The notes beneath the pieces are model-generated. The model saw nothing but the letters and a program-made list of their open reading frames with translations, made no database searches and was not told where the DNA came from. From the NCBI GenBank assembly GCA_012719855.1, contig JAAXZN010000017.1, positions 107,483 to 171,482 of the forward strand: a DNA stretch of 64,000 nucleotides. Direction: 5' to 3'. Within the stretch, counting starts at the first letter, position 1. Each line of letters opens with the position of its first letter. This DNA comes from Serratia liquefaciens (GTDB taxonomy: Bacteria > Pseudomonadota > Gammaproteobacteria > Enterobacterales > Enterobacteriaceae). A program made the translations under genes and the position numbers. This document shows positions 51,077-60,256 of the stretch, piece by piece.

Positions 51077-51877
51077 TTATGCGGTTTGACGCGTTGCGGC
51101 TTTTTCAGCCTGCGGCCGTTCGGCACGCGGTGTGGCGTACCAGTAACCCAGGCCCATCAGCACCGAGCCGGACAGGATATTACCCAGCGTCACCCACAGC
51201 AGGTTATGGCCGATGCCACTCAGGGTATAGGCCTCGCTGTGATGGCCGAACCAGGACAGGGCGAACAGCGTCATATTGGCGACCGAGTGCTCATAGCCGG
51301 AAGCAATAAAGGCCAGCAGACACCACCAGATGGCGATGAACTTGGCGGCACCTTCCACGCGGATCGCCATCCAAATCGCCAGGCAGACCAGCCAGTTACA
51401 CAGCACGCCCTTGAAGAACAGCACTTCCGCCGGTGCGGTGGTTTTTGCCAACGCCGCGGTGTGCACCAGACTGGTGTCCACCGGCAACAGGCTGCCGCCG
51501 CCGTAATAGTACATCAGCGCCACCAGCACCGAGCCCAACAGGTTGCCCAACCAGGTCTGCGGCAAGACCGCCCACATTTGGCTTTGACGGATGGTGCCGG
51601 CCTTGACGCCGAGCGTCAGGAATAGGGTGTGGCCGGTGAACAGTTCGGAACCGGCGATGATCACCAGCGTCAGGGCGATGCCGAAGGTGGCACCCATCAC
51701 CAGCGGACGCAGGGACGGATCGACCAGATTGCCGAGGGTGAAGATCAAAATGATGCCGAGGCCGACGTAGGCCCCGGCCATTGCCGAGCTGATCCAAAAG
51801 CCCAGCGGGCTGTGTTTCGCCAGCCGGACGATGCGCGCCGCGTTGGCGGCGCATTTGTTGATGGTATCGGTGAACAT
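51077..51877 (-). CDS. nirC: NirC, nitrite channel (formate-nitrite transporter family)
   Basis: 266 residues (E. coli 268). Six hydrophobic helices form a pentameric-type channel; family segments are SAMAGAYVGLGIILIFTLG, GSELFTGHTLF, NWLVCLAIWMA and SGYEHSVANMTLF (with the pore histidine). It moves nitrite across the inner membrane. Third gene of nirBDC-cysG. Confidence 0.96.
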   Translation of the reverse strand: MFTDTINKCAANAARIVRLAKHSPLGFWISSAMAGAYVGLGIILIFTLGNLVDPSLRPLVMGATFGIALTLVIIAGSELFTGHTLFLTLGVKAGTIRQSQMWAVLPQTWLGNLLGSVLVALMYYYGGGSLLPVDTSLVHTAALAKTTAPAEVLFFKGVLCNWLVCLAIWMAIRVEGAAKFIAIWWCLLAFIASGYEHSVANMTLFALSWFGHHSEAYTLSGIGHNLLWVTLGNILSGSVLMGLGYWYATPRAERPQAEKAATRQTA

Positions 51878-51907
51878 GCTGCTTCCCCTGAGGTTAAAGT
51901 AGAAATA

Positions 51908-52234
51908 TCAGGCCGCGACCTGCACCATACCGTCCAAAACCCGGCTGGTGAAATGCGCGACGGAGCGGCTGTCATCTTCCAGACAGTAACCGTCGTGCAG
52001 GCGGAAATGTTGTTTTTTTAACGGGCTGGCGACCCACAGCTCACCCTGATGTTCGGCGATCAGGCCGCGTGACAACACGCTGGCCTGGGCGAAGGGATCA
52101 ATATTGCTGATGGCAAAGACCTGCTCGTCGGCGTAGGGGCGGAATATCGCCACCTGCTGGTCGCCAATCAGGGCACACACGCCGGTGCCTGGCAGGATAT
52201 CGGTGATGGGGCAAAGGGTTATCCACTGGCTCAT
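51908..52234 (-). CDS. nirD: NirD, small subunit of NADH-nitrite reductase
   Basis: 108 residues (E. coli 108). It has a Rieske-type fold without the Cys/His cluster ligands, typical of NirD (WITLCPITDILPGTGVCALI, LWVASPLKKQHFRLHDGYCLED). It is required with NirB for cytoplasmic NADH-dependent nitrite reduction to ammonium. Its ATG overlaps the nirB stop (ATGA). Confidence 0.96.
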   Translation of the reverse strand: MSQWITLCPITDILPGTGVCALIGDQQVAIFRPYADEQVFAISNIDPFAQASVLSRGLIAEHQGELWVASPLKKQHFRLHDGYCLEDDSRSVAHFTSRVLDGMVQVAA

Positions 52235-54780
52235 GCGTTGTTCTCCTCGACTTCCAGCAGGGTGACAGGAATGCGTTCGTCTGGACGGGCCGGGCGATGC
52301 TGTTCGCGTTCGGCGACCACCTGGACGTTCGGATCGCGCTGGCTGCTGTTGATAAAGTGGGCGAAGCGTACCTGAGCTTCAGGGTGCTCAACGGTTTCTT
52401 TCCACTCGCAGATCACCGCGTCGCGCAGGCGGGCGATTTCGGCTTCCAACTGAGCGTTGATGCCCAGTTTGTCGTCAATGATCACTTTGCGCAGGTAATC
52501 GATGCCGCCTTCCAGGCTTTCCAGCCATACCGAGGTGCGCTGCAGCTTATCGGCGGTGCGGATATAGAACATCATGAAGCGATCGAGGTAGTGCTCCAGC
52601 GTCTCGCTGTCGAGGTCAGCCGCCAGCAGATCGGCATGGCGTGGCTTCATGCCGCCGTTGCCGCAGACGTACAGGTTCCAGCCGTTCTCGGTCGCGATAA
52701 TGCCGACGTCCTTGCCCTGCGCTTCGGCGCATTCACGGGTACAACCGGAAACGCCAAACTTCATTTTGTGCGGGGTACGAATGCCTTTGTAGCGGTGTTC
52801 CAGCTTGACGCCAAACCCGACGCTGTCGCCGACGCCAAACCGGCACCAGGTGCTGCCGACGCAGGTTTTCGACATGCGCAGCGCCTTGGCGTAGGCGTGG
52901 CCGGTTTCAAAACCGGCGGCAATCAGTTTGCTCCAAATGGCCGGCAGGTCGTCTTTTTGCGCGCCGAACATGCCGATGCGCTGGGAGCCGGTCATCTTGG
53001 TGTACAGATTGTATTCTTTGGCAATCTGGCCGACCGCCATCAAACCGTCCGGCGTGATTTCACCGCCGGCGGAGCGTGGGATCACCGAATATGTCCCGTC
53101 TTTTTGGATATTGCCGAGGAAGTTGTCGTTAGTGTCTTGCAGCGGCGCGTGTTGCGGTTTGAGCACGTACTCATTCCAGCAGGAGGCCAGCAGCGAGCCG
53201 ACGGTAGGTTTACACACTTCACAGCCGTAACCCTTACCGTATTTAGCCAGCAATTCGTCGAAAGACTTGATGCCTTCAACGCGGATCAGGTGGTAGAGCT
53301 CCTGGCGCGAATAGGCGAAGTGCTCGCACAGGTGATGGTTGACTTCGATGCCCTGTTTTGCCAGTTCGGCGTTCAGCACCTGGGTGATCAGAGGAATACA
53401 GCCGCCGCAGCCGGTACCGGCCTTGGTTTCAGATTTAATGGCCGCAACGGTATGGCAGCCCATACCGACCGCTTTGATGATGTCGCCTTTACTGACGTCG
53501 AAGCAGGAACAGATTTGTGCAGTTTCCGGCAGAGAGTCGACGCCGATGGCCGGTTTACTGCCGGCGTGCGAAGGCAGGATCAGACCGTCCGGGTTTTCCG
53601 GCAGTTCAATGGCGTTTAACGCCAACTGCAGCAGGTTGCCGTAGTCGCTGGTATCACCCACCAGCACCGCGCCGAGCAGGGTCTTGTTGTCTGCGCTGAC
53701 CACGATGCGTTTATAAATTTCTTTGCTTTCATCCAGATAAACGTAGCTGCGCGCCCCTTCGGTGCGGCCATGGGCATCACCGATGCCGCCGACGTCGACA
53801 CCCAGCAATTTCAGCTTGGCGCTCATGTCTGCGCCCAGGAAGGTATTTTCGCGCCCCAGCAGGTGGTCAGCAGTGACCTGCGCCATTTTATAGCCTGGAG
53901 CAACCAGGCCGAAGGTGCGGTCGCGCCACGAAGCGCATTCGCCGATGGCGTAAACGTCAGGATCTGAGGTTTGGCAACTGTCGTTGATCACGATGCCGCC
54001 CCGGCGTGCGGTGGCTAGCCCACACTGATGGGCCAGTTTGTCCTGGGCACGAATGCCGGTAGAGAAAACGATAAAGTCGACTTCCAATGCGGTGCCGTCG
54101 GCGAACTGCATGGTCTTGCGCGCCTGTTCCCCGCCGTTGACGATTTCCTGGGTGTTTTTACCGGTGTGAACTTTGACGCCCATGCGTTCGATTTTACGAC
54201 GCAGCTGATCGCCACCCATGGGATCGAGCTGTTCTGCCATCAGTACCGGCGCAAACTCAATGACATGGGTTTCTACGCCCAGGCTTTTCAACGCGCCTGC
54301 GGCTTCCAGCCCGAGCAGGCCGCCGCCGACCACGGCACCGCGTTTGCTGCGGCGTGCGCAAGCTTCGATGGCGTTGAGATCTTCAATGGTCCGGTAGACA
54401 AAGCAGTCCTGGCTGTCCGAGCCTTTGATCGGCGGGATCCACGGGTAAGAGCCGGTGGCCATGATCAGCTTGTCGTAGTACACCGTGCGGCCGGTGTTGG
54501 AGTGAATGACTTTTTCACTGCGGTTGATGGTAATGGCACGCTCGCCGACCAGCACTTTTACGCCCTGTTTTTCGTAAAAGCCTTCGCGAACCAGCGAGAG
54601 TTCTTCGGCGGTGTGGTGGGAAAAATAAGAAGACAGGTGCACGCGGTCGTAGGCGATGCGCGGTTCTTCACAAAATACGGTGATGTCGAACTGGTCTTTG
54701 TCTGCTTTTTCCAACAGATCTTCGATAAACCGGTGGCCGACCATGCCGTTCCCGATGACAGCAAGTTTGACTCTGCTCAT
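52231..54780 (-). CDS. nirB: NirB, large subunit of NADH-nitrite reductase
   Basis: 849 residues (E. coli 847). FAD/NAD domains at the front (AVIGNGMVGHRFIED; GAVVGGGLLGLEAAGAL), a BFD-like [2Fe-2S] domain (CSCFDVSKGD, GTGCGGCIPL, about 420-490), then the siroheme/[4Fe-4S] domain with TCVGSTWCRFG and GVSGCTRECAEAQGKD. It reduces nitrite to ammonium in anaerobic cells. I start at MSRVKLAVI (54780), since the 24 upstream codons run into the FNR-box promoter. Confidence 0.98.
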   Translation of the reverse strand: MSRVKLAVIGNGMVGHRFIEDLLEKADKDQFDITVFCEEPRIAYDRVHLSSYFSHHTAEELSLVREGFYEKQGVKVLVGERAITINRSEKVIHSNTGRTVYYDKLIMATGSYPWIPPIKGSDSQDCFVYRTIEDLNAIEACARRSKRGAVVGGGLLGLEAAGALKSLGVETHVIEFAPVLMAEQLDPMGGDQLRRKIERMGVKVHTGKNTQEIVNGGEQARKTMQFADGTALEVDFIVFSTGIRAQDKLAHQCGLATARRGGIVINDSCQTSDPDVYAIGECASWRDRTFGLVAPGYKMAQVTADHLLGRENTFLGADMSAKLKLLGVDVGGIGDAHGRTEGARSYVYLDESKEIYKRIVVSADNKTLLGAVLVGDTSDYGNLLQLALNAIELPENPDGLILPSHAGSKPAIGVDSLPETAQICSCFDVSKGDIIKAVGMGCHTVAAIKSETKAGTGCGGCIPLITQVLNAELAKQGIEVNHHLCEHFAYSRQELYHLIRVEGIKSFDELLAKYGKGYGCEVCKPTVGSLLASCWNEYVLKPQHAPLQDTNDNFLGNIQKDGTYSVIPRSAGGEITPDGLMAVGQIAKEYNLYTKMTGSQRIGMFGAQKDDLPAIWSKLIAAGFETGHAYAKALRMSKTCVGSTWCRFGVGDSVGFGVKLEHRYKGIRTPHKMKFGVSGCTRECAEAQGKDVGIIATENGWNLYVCGNGGMKPRHADLLAADLDSETLEHYLDRFMMFYIRTADKLQRTSVWLESLEGGIDYLRKVIIDDKLGINAQLEAEIARLRDAVICEWKETVEHPEAQVRFAHFINSSQRDPNVQVVAEREQHRPARPDERIPVTLLEVEENNA

Positions 54781-54838
54781 TATTGCCTCAAAATTCTGGT
54801 TTCCTAGGGTTACCTTATTCTTCCCCACGGGCGATTTA

Positions 54839-54852
54839 TTGATGCAAATCAA
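54839..54852 (-). promoter_or_regulatory. FNR box of the nirBDC-cysG promoter
   Basis: TTGATGCAAATCAA at 54839-54852 is a perfect TTGAT-N4-ATCAA match, 59 bases upstream of nirB. E. coli nirB is strictly FNR-activated from the same position type. Confidence 0.85.
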
Positions 54853-54865
54853 TCGCCCCTCTATA

Positions 54866-54881
54866 TACCTCTTATGTGGTA
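54866..54881 (-). promoter_or_regulatory. NarL/NarP-type 7-2-7 site upstream of nirB
   Basis: TACCTCT-TA-TGTGGTA (54866-54881) is an inverted pair of NarL heptamers (TACYNMT) with two-base spacing, 13 bases upstream of the FNR box. In E. coli a NarL/NarP site at this location makes nirB nitrate- and nitrite-responsive. Confidence 0.7.
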
Positions 54882-55068
54882 TATGGATGATTTTTATCGA
54901 TATTTGATAAGTTGCGGTTTTTATTCATCTTTAGCTGAAACGAGCCAGTTAACACGAATTCTACTTATTTGGGAGTAAGGGGCGGGGTAATAACCGCAAG
55001 GGCGCTTTGTTAGTCTGATCCGCTGCCAGTATGATGAATAAAACAGGCTGGAACAGCAGAGGTGAAGC

Positions 55069-56352
55069 GTGGCCAAGAGTCCATTGAAGTTTATCGATAA
55101 CCTGCGTTTAAGCGGGCATGAAGGGCTGTGGCAACTGGCCATTGAACAGGGGCGCATCGCCCATATCGTGCCGCAGCCGGAAGGGCAAGAGTGGCGCAAC
55201 GACGTGCTGGATGCGCAGGGCGGACTGGCGCAGCCGGCATTTGTCGAGCCGCATATCCATCTGGATACCACCCAAACCGCCGGGCAGCCGGCCTGGAACC
55301 AGTCAGGTACCCTGTTTGAAGGCATTGAACGCTGGGCGGAACGCAAGGCGCTGTTGACCCACGAGGACGTCAAGCAACGCGCCTGGCAGACGCTGAAATG
55401 GCAGATCGCCAACGGCGTGCAGTACGTGCGTACCCACGTTGACGTCTCAGACCCGACCCTGACGGCGCTGCATGCGATGCTGGAAGTGAAGCAGGAAGTG
55501 GCCCCCTGGGTTACGCTGCAAATCGTCGCCTTCCCGCAGGAGGGCATCATGTCTTATCCCAACGGCGAAGCCCTGTTGGAAGAGGCGCTGCGGTTGGGAG
55601 CCGACGTGGTGGGGGCCATCCCGCACTTTGAATTCACCCGGGAATACGGCGTGGAGTCGCTGCACAAGGCGTTTGCTCTGGCGCAGAAATACGATCGGCT
55701 GGTGGATGTCCACTGTGATGAGATTGACGACGAGCAGTCGCGATTTGTCGAGACCGTGGCGGCGCTGGCGCTGAAAATGGACATGGGTGCCAGGGTGACC
55801 GCCAGCCACACCACGGCGATGCACTCTTACAATGGCGCCTATGCTTCACGGCTGTTCCGCCTGCTGAAAATGTCAGGCATCAACTTTGTTGCTAACCCGC
55901 TGGTGAATATCCACCTGCAGGGACGCTTCGACAGCTATCCCAAGCGGCGCGGCATCACCAGGGTGAAAGAGATGCTGGAGGCGAATATCAACGTCTGCTT
56001 CGGTCATGACGATGTGTTCGACCCCTGGTACCCGCTGGGGACCGCCAACATGCTGCAGGTGCTGCATATGGGGCTGCATGTGTGTCAACTGATGGGGTAC
56101 GGCCAGATCGACGACGGGCTGAAACTGATCACCAGCCACAGCGCACGGACGTTGAACCTGACCGATTACGGCCTGACGGCAGGGAACAGTGCCAACCTGG
56201 TGATTCTACCGGCGGAAAGCGGTTTTGACGCGGTGCGCCGACAGACGCCGGTGCGTTATTCGATACGGCAGGGAGCGGTGATCGCCGAGACCCAGCCTGC
56301 CGAAACCACGCTGTATCTGGCACAGGATGAGAAGGTGGATTTCCGCCGCTAA
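55069..56352 (+). CDS. codA: CodA, cytosine deaminase
   Basis: 427 residues, the E. coli length, and close to it throughout. Amidohydrolase metal ligands: EPHIHLDTT (HxH), VHCDEIDDE (His and Glu), ASHTTAM and [10 protein letters not shown] (Asp). It deaminates cytosine to uracil in pyrimidine salvage. The start is a GTG at 55069 with AGAGGTGA just upstream. In E. coli codA follows the permease gene codB; here codA stands alone, divergent from nirB. Confidence 0.96.
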   Translation: MAKSPLKFIDNLRLSGHEGLWQLAIEQGRIAHIVPQPEGQEWRNDVLDAQGGLAQPAFVEPHIHLDTTQTAGQPAWNQSGTLFEGIERWAERKALLTHEDVKQRAWQTLKWQIANGVQYVRTHVDVSDPTLTALHAMLEVKQEVAPWVTLQIVAFPQEGIMSYPNGEALLEEALRLGADVVGAIPHFEFTREYGVESLHKAFALAQKYDRLVDVHCDEIDDEQSRFVETVAALALKMDMGARVTASHTTAMHSYNGAYASRLFRLLKMSGINFVANPLVNIHLQGRFDSYPKRRGITRVKEMLEANINVCFGHDDVFDPWYPLGTANMLQVLHMGLHVCQLMGYGQIDDGLKLITSHSARTLNLTDYGLTAGNSANLVILPAESGFDAVRRQTPVRYSIRQGAVIAETQPAETTLYLAQDEKVDFRR

Positions 56353-56406
56353 GGCCGGGCTATTCACCTTTTTCGTTCGCTACAAAAGGCTTATCACCCG
56401 GTGTTT

Positions 56407-57558
56407 TTAATCCTTGCGTAATATATCTACATAGGCCTGATAGACATAGTTTTTGCTTCTTAATCGACCGGTCGTTTCCATCAATATTCCCGCAGTTTCC
56501 AGCGCTTTGATGGCGGCGCTGGCTGTCGGGAAGGAGACGGCTAATTCCGCTTGAGCTCGTTCCACGGTCAATTTTGGCATTGTAGGCAATAGCTCAAAAA
56601 GGCGCAGTGTTTGCAGTGTGCTTGATGCCGTACCGAGAATTTTTTTTCTGTCAGTTGCGATCAACGAAGCTATCTGAATGATGCTTCGTTGCGCTTCTTC
56701 TGCAGCGACTTCAACCCCTTGAAGAAAGAACGTCACCCAGGATTCCCAATCTCCATTGCTCCTGATTTCGGACAAAAAACGATAGTATTCGGTCTGATGA
56801 GCCTTTAGATATCCAGATACATACAATAATGGCTCAGGCAAAAGCTCCCATGTTTCAAGCAACATGGCGATGAGCAAACGACCTATGCGGCCATTGCCAT
56901 CGAGAAAAGGATGAATAGTTTCAAACTGAGCATGCGCCAAAGCTATCCTCACCAGAGGGGGCAAGGTTGGTTTTTCATCGTGAATGAACATCTCGAGCTC
57001 GGCCAGTAAATGGGCAACATGCTCCGGCGGCGGTGGAACATACGCTGCATTACCTGGGCGAGTGCCGCCAATCCAGTTCTGACTGGTTCGTATACTGCCC
57101 GGCTGCTTGTTGGCACCACGAATGCCATCCAGAAGAATTTTGTGGGCTTCTGTTAATAAGCGGACCGATACAGGTAATCCCGTTGGAGAGAGTATTTGCT
57201 CACGGACAAATCTAAATGCCTGCAGATACCGGGTGACTTCTTCGACATCATTCGCATTCGTTACAGACAACCCGGCTTCTTCATCAAAAACATCTGTCAG
57301 CGTCGCCTGGGTCCCTTCAAGCTGAGAAGTGAGCAAAGCTTCTCGTCTTATTGCGCTGTAGATAAGCCACTCTCCCGATGTCACCAGTCCGGTCATCCCG
57401 GATAATCTGGCCAGAGCAAGTTCGGCTCGGGTATTGAGATACTGATAGGATTTGGCATCAAGATCAGGGGCAGAGGGCGGTAAAGACGCAGGCACAAAGG
57501 CATTAACGGTTTCCTGATGGCTCTGGGTTGTCACGAATCGGCCAGCTGTGCGCTTCAT
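56407..57558 (-). CDS. Fic-domain AMP-transferase family protein with C-terminal winged helix
   Basis: 383 residues. The Fic core motif is HPFLDGNGRIGRLL with catalytic His216, all residues intact. Upstream the inhibitory-helix motif (S/T)xxxE(G/N) is present as Thr77...Glu81-Gly82 in ALLTSQLEGT, which makes it a class II (self-inhibited) Fic protein. The C-terminal 80 residues look like a winged helix (TVERAQAELAVSFPTASAAIKALETAGIL). Fic enzymes usually AMPylate target proteins; this one's target is unknown. By eye it is less G+C-rich than its neighbours. Strong AGGAGA ribosome site; inverted TTTAATAA repeats lie in its promoter region. It is convergent with codA. Confidence 0.9.
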   Translation of the reverse strand: MKRTAGRFVTTQSHQETVNAFVPASLPPSAPDLDAKSYQYLNTRAELALARLSGMTGLVTSGEWLIYSAIRREALLTSQLEGTQATLTDVFDEEAGLSVTNANDVEEVTRYLQAFRFVREQILSPTGLPVSVRLLTEAHKILLDGIRGANKQPGSIRTSQNWIGGTRPGNAAYVPPPPEHVAHLLAELEMFIHDEKPTLPPLVRIALAHAQFETIHPFLDGNGRIGRLLIAMLLETWELLPEPLLYVSGYLKAHQTEYYRFLSEIRSNGDWESWVTFFLQGVEVAAEEAQRSIIQIASLIATDRKKILGTASSTLQTLRLFELLPTMPKLTVERAQAELAVSFPTASAAIKALETAGILMETTGRLRSKNYVYQAYVDILRKD

Positions 57559-57568
57559 TAAACTCTCC

Positions 57569-57608
57569 TTTAATAAACCTGAACGTTATTAAACAACTCT
57601 TTAATAAC
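57569..57608 (-). promoter_or_regulatory. Inverted repeats upstream of fic, probable operator
   Basis: TTTAATAA (57569-57576), GTTATTAAA (57585-57593) and TTTAATAAC (57600-57608) lie 10-50 bases before the fic start. The last two form a perfect 9-bp inverted repeat with a six-base spacer. The winged-helix end of the Fic protein makes self-repression plausible, but that is an inference. Confidence 0.5.
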
Positions 57609-57761
57609 ACGGATGCCGATTAAAAATCTTTTTAATTAGTTGAGGTCTCGGGGGAGGGGGGTAACAAAACGCTTATTGGCTCAAGTTTAGGAGCCCGAGG
57701 CTGAGTTAAAGCAAGCGCAAGCGGAGGGGGATAGCGGGGAAGAGGGCGCCGGTTCCAGCAT

Positions 57762-57787
57762 AAAAAAGGGCGCCGAGGCGCCCTTTT
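57762..57787 (-). terminator. Terminator of tsgA
   Basis: AAAAGGGCGC (57764-57773) pairs with GCGCCCTTTT (57778-57787) around CGAG; on the minus strand it ends in TTTTTT. It lies just after the tsgA stop. Confidence 0.88.
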
Positions 57788-57804
57788 CACATCACGTCGG
57801 CAGG

Positions 57805-58989
57805 TTAGTGCGTCACGTGACCGTGGCTGCGGTGCTTGGTCACGAAACCGAGCAGCAGACACATGACGAACACCGCCAGGTACAGGCCGTTAGCGGTAGT
57901 CAGCGCCGCATGCGCGCCGCCTTTCGCTACGATCGGGCCGGTGACCACGAAGGTCAGCATGGTGCCGATGGTGCCGCAGGTCAGGATGAAGTTAACCAGT
58001 TTCGGCGAAGAAACCTTGGTCTGCAGCGAGCCCAGAGTGATCAGCGTAGTGTAGATGGCGCTGGAAACGAAGCCCAGAGCCATAATGTAGTAGCTCAGGT
58101 GTTCCGGATTGTCGGTGCTGACGAACATGTACATCGCGCCGGTCGCCAAAGCGGCCAGAATGGTGACGATGCGCTGCAAGTCGAAGAAGCGCAGAATAAA
58201 GCTGAACACCCACATGCCCACCATGTATGAGGTCCAGAAATCGCTCACCAGTTTACCGGCCTGGCTGATATCCATACCGAATGACTTGGTGGCGTATTCC
58301 GGCACCCACTGGATGAAACCAAGCTGGCCGAGGATGTAGCACAGTGCGGCGATCGACAGGAACAGCACGCCGATACCCCATTTTTCTTTCGCCACCGGCT
58401 GGCCGGCGTCGGCGCCTTTGTTGCCCAGCACCGGGAATTCGGAGAACAGGGTCAGCACAAAGATACCTACATACAGCAGGCCGATGCAGGCGTACACCCA
58501 GTACCAGCCGATCTGACGAGCCAGCAGCATTGCGGCGACAATCGGGAAGATCATCCCGGCCATGCTGAAGAAGGAGTCAGTGAACAGCAGGCGCGAACCG
58601 CGTTGGCGGCCGGCGTACATATGGGTGATCAGGAAGGTGCCTATCGACATGGTGATACCGCTGACCACGCCAAGGACGAACATGCACAACGAGAACATGG
58701 TCAGGCTTTTACCGACCATCAACCCGGCGACAGCCAGCACCATCAGGACAAAGCCGAACATCAATTGACGTTTCAGCGGGATGATTTCCATCAGCCAGGC
58801 ATTGAGGAAGATCGAAATCAAAATACCGGCGTTAAGAAAGGTAAAGGTATTGCTCATGCTGGAAACCGGCAGATTAAAGTACTCTGCAATGTTCCCCATC
58901 ACCATCCCTGTGACGATAACTAAAGCACCGGTCAGCGCGTAAGAAAAATAGCTGATCCAGGTAAGCCGTAGACGGTTGCTGTCATTCAT
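57805..58989 (-). CDS. tsgA: TsgA (YhfC), major facilitator family transporter
   Basis: 394 residues (E. coli 393). Twelve hydrophobic helices; conserved blocks include [50 protein letters not shown] and [16 protein letters not shown]. The substrate is not known; in Salmonella the name comes from tellurite- and selenite-related phenotypes. In E. coli it directly neighbours nirB; here codA and fic lie between. Confidence 0.94.
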   Translation of the reverse strand: MNDSNRLRLTWISYFSYALTGALVIVTGMVMGNIAEYFNLPVSSMSNTFTFLNAGILISIFLNAWLMEIIPLKRQLMFGFVLMVLAVAGLMVGKSLTMFSLCMFVLGVVSGITMSIGTFLITHMYAGRQRGSRLLFTDSFFSMAGMIFPIVAAMLLARQIGWYWVYACIGLLYVGIFVLTLFSEFPVLGNKGADAGQPVAKEKWGIGVLFLSIAALCYILGQLGFIQWVPEYATKSFGMDISQAGKLVSDFWTSYMVGMWVFSFILRFFDLQRIVTILAALATGAMYMFVSTDNPEHLSYYIMALGFVSSAIYTTLITLGSLQTKVSSPKLVNFILTCGTIGTMLTFVVTGPIVAKGGAHAALTTANGLYLAVFVMCLLLGFVTKHRSHGHVTH

Positions 58990-59182
58990 TATATAGGCCT
59001 GATTATGTCTGTGAGGAGTTTAAAACTGGCATAAGGCCGCTGGCTTTTCCTGGCAAAAGCAGAAAAAAGTCCCGATCAGGCCACCAGGGAGCGGATCCTA
59101 GCACAGACAACGGGAGTTTTTGTGATGGCTGTCGATTTTTTGATGCAATGAATGAGTAGTGGTGAAATATTTTTGTGATCTG

Positions 59183-60163
59183 TTAGCTCACCGTCACGAT
59201 GGAGTCTCGACTGATGACGATCGGCGAGAAGCTAACCTCTGGCGTAGTCGGATCAATCAGCCGCCTTGCTGCGTATTGCGCCATTTCGGTAATCGGGAAA
59301 TGTACGCTGGTCAGCGCCGGGCGAACGAAAGGCGCACGTTCGCCGCTGTCGTAACAGATCAGCGAGATATCTTGCGGAACCCGCAGACGGTGCTCGTTGA
59401 TCGCCAGCAGCGCGCCGATGGCCATCTCTTCATTGCAGCAATAGATAGCGCTAGGCGTGGTTTCCATTTGCAACAGCAGATCGGCGCAGCGATAGCCGCT
59501 TTCCAAATCGTACAGCCCTTCGACGCAGGCAACCGGTTTGATGTGCGCAGCCTGCATTGCCTGTTCAAAGCCTTGCAGTCGCAAGTGGCTGGAGGGGCGG
59601 TCGCGGGGGCCGCTGATGCAGGCGATGCGCCGGTGACCGGCATCAATCAACTGTTGTGTCGCCATGCGGCTGGCGCGTGGATGATCGAAAGTGACGCAGC
59701 GTTCCTCCAGGCCGGGCACCAGGCGATCGAGCAGGATAAAAGGGCGTTGCTCGGTCGCCAACTGACGCAGTTGGTCGTCGCTGAGGAAGCGGACATGAAG
59801 GATCACACCGTCGCAGCGCAGGCTGAACAGCCGTTGAATCGCCTGCCATTCATTTTCGGCGCTGTTGCGGCCTTGGGTCACCAGCAACTGTTTACCGTGG
59901 GATTCTGCTTCGGTTTGTACAAAGTCCATCAGCGCGCCGAAGAAGCCGCCGCGATATGAGGTCGTGACCAGCCCGAGGGTATTGCTGTGGCTGGAGGCCA
60001 ATGCGCGTGCTGCAGGGTTGGGGGTGTAGCCGAGCTGGGCCACCGCGCGTTCCACTTTCTCGCGGGTCTGCCCTTTAACGTTAGTATCGCCATTCACTAC
60101 GCGGGACACGGTGGCGCGGGACACGCCCGCCAAGGCTGCGACATCTTCCAGTGTCACCATCAT
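59183..60163 (-). CDS. LacI-family transcriptional regulator of the beta-glucoside operon
   Basis: 326 residues. An N-terminal LacI helix-turn-helix and hinge (TLEDVAALAGVSRATVSRVVNG ... GYTPNPAARALAS, residues 3-57) precede a periplasmic-binding-protein-like ligand domain (NTLGLVTTSYRGGFFGALMDFVQ, ISLICYDSGERAPF). It most resembles AscG/CelR-type regulators. Two ATGs are adjacent; the AGGAG spacing favours 60160 over 60163. It is the third gene after EIIA and GH4, and the 20-bp palindrome at 61979-61998 is its likely operator. Confidence 0.88.
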   Translation of the reverse strand: MMVTLEDVAALAGVSRATVSRVVNGDTNVKGQTREKVERAVAQLGYTPNPAARALASSHSNTLGLVTTSYRGGFFGALMDFVQTEAESHGKQLLVTQGRNSAENEWQAIQRLFSLRCDGVILHVRFLSDDQLRQLATEQRPFILLDRLVPGLEERCVTFDHPRASRMATQQLIDAGHRRIACISGPRDRPSSHLRLQGFEQAMQAAHIKPVACVEGLYDLESGYRCADLLLQMETTPSAIYCCNEEMAIGALLAINEHRLRVPQDISLICYDSGERAPFVRPALTSVHFPITEMAQYAARRLIDPTTPEVSFSPIVISRDSIVTVS

Positions 60164-60256
60164 CCGACTCCTGATTACGACAAAAATGGGGTCGACGTAT
60201 CGACCCCCTACAGATTAGTTATAGCAATGTATCAGCAACCGCGGCTGGCCCGGCGG

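Noticed and set aside
52297..53619. 440-codon plus-strand frame opposite nirB
   Set aside because: Antisense shadow; nirB on the other strand is complete and highly conserved.
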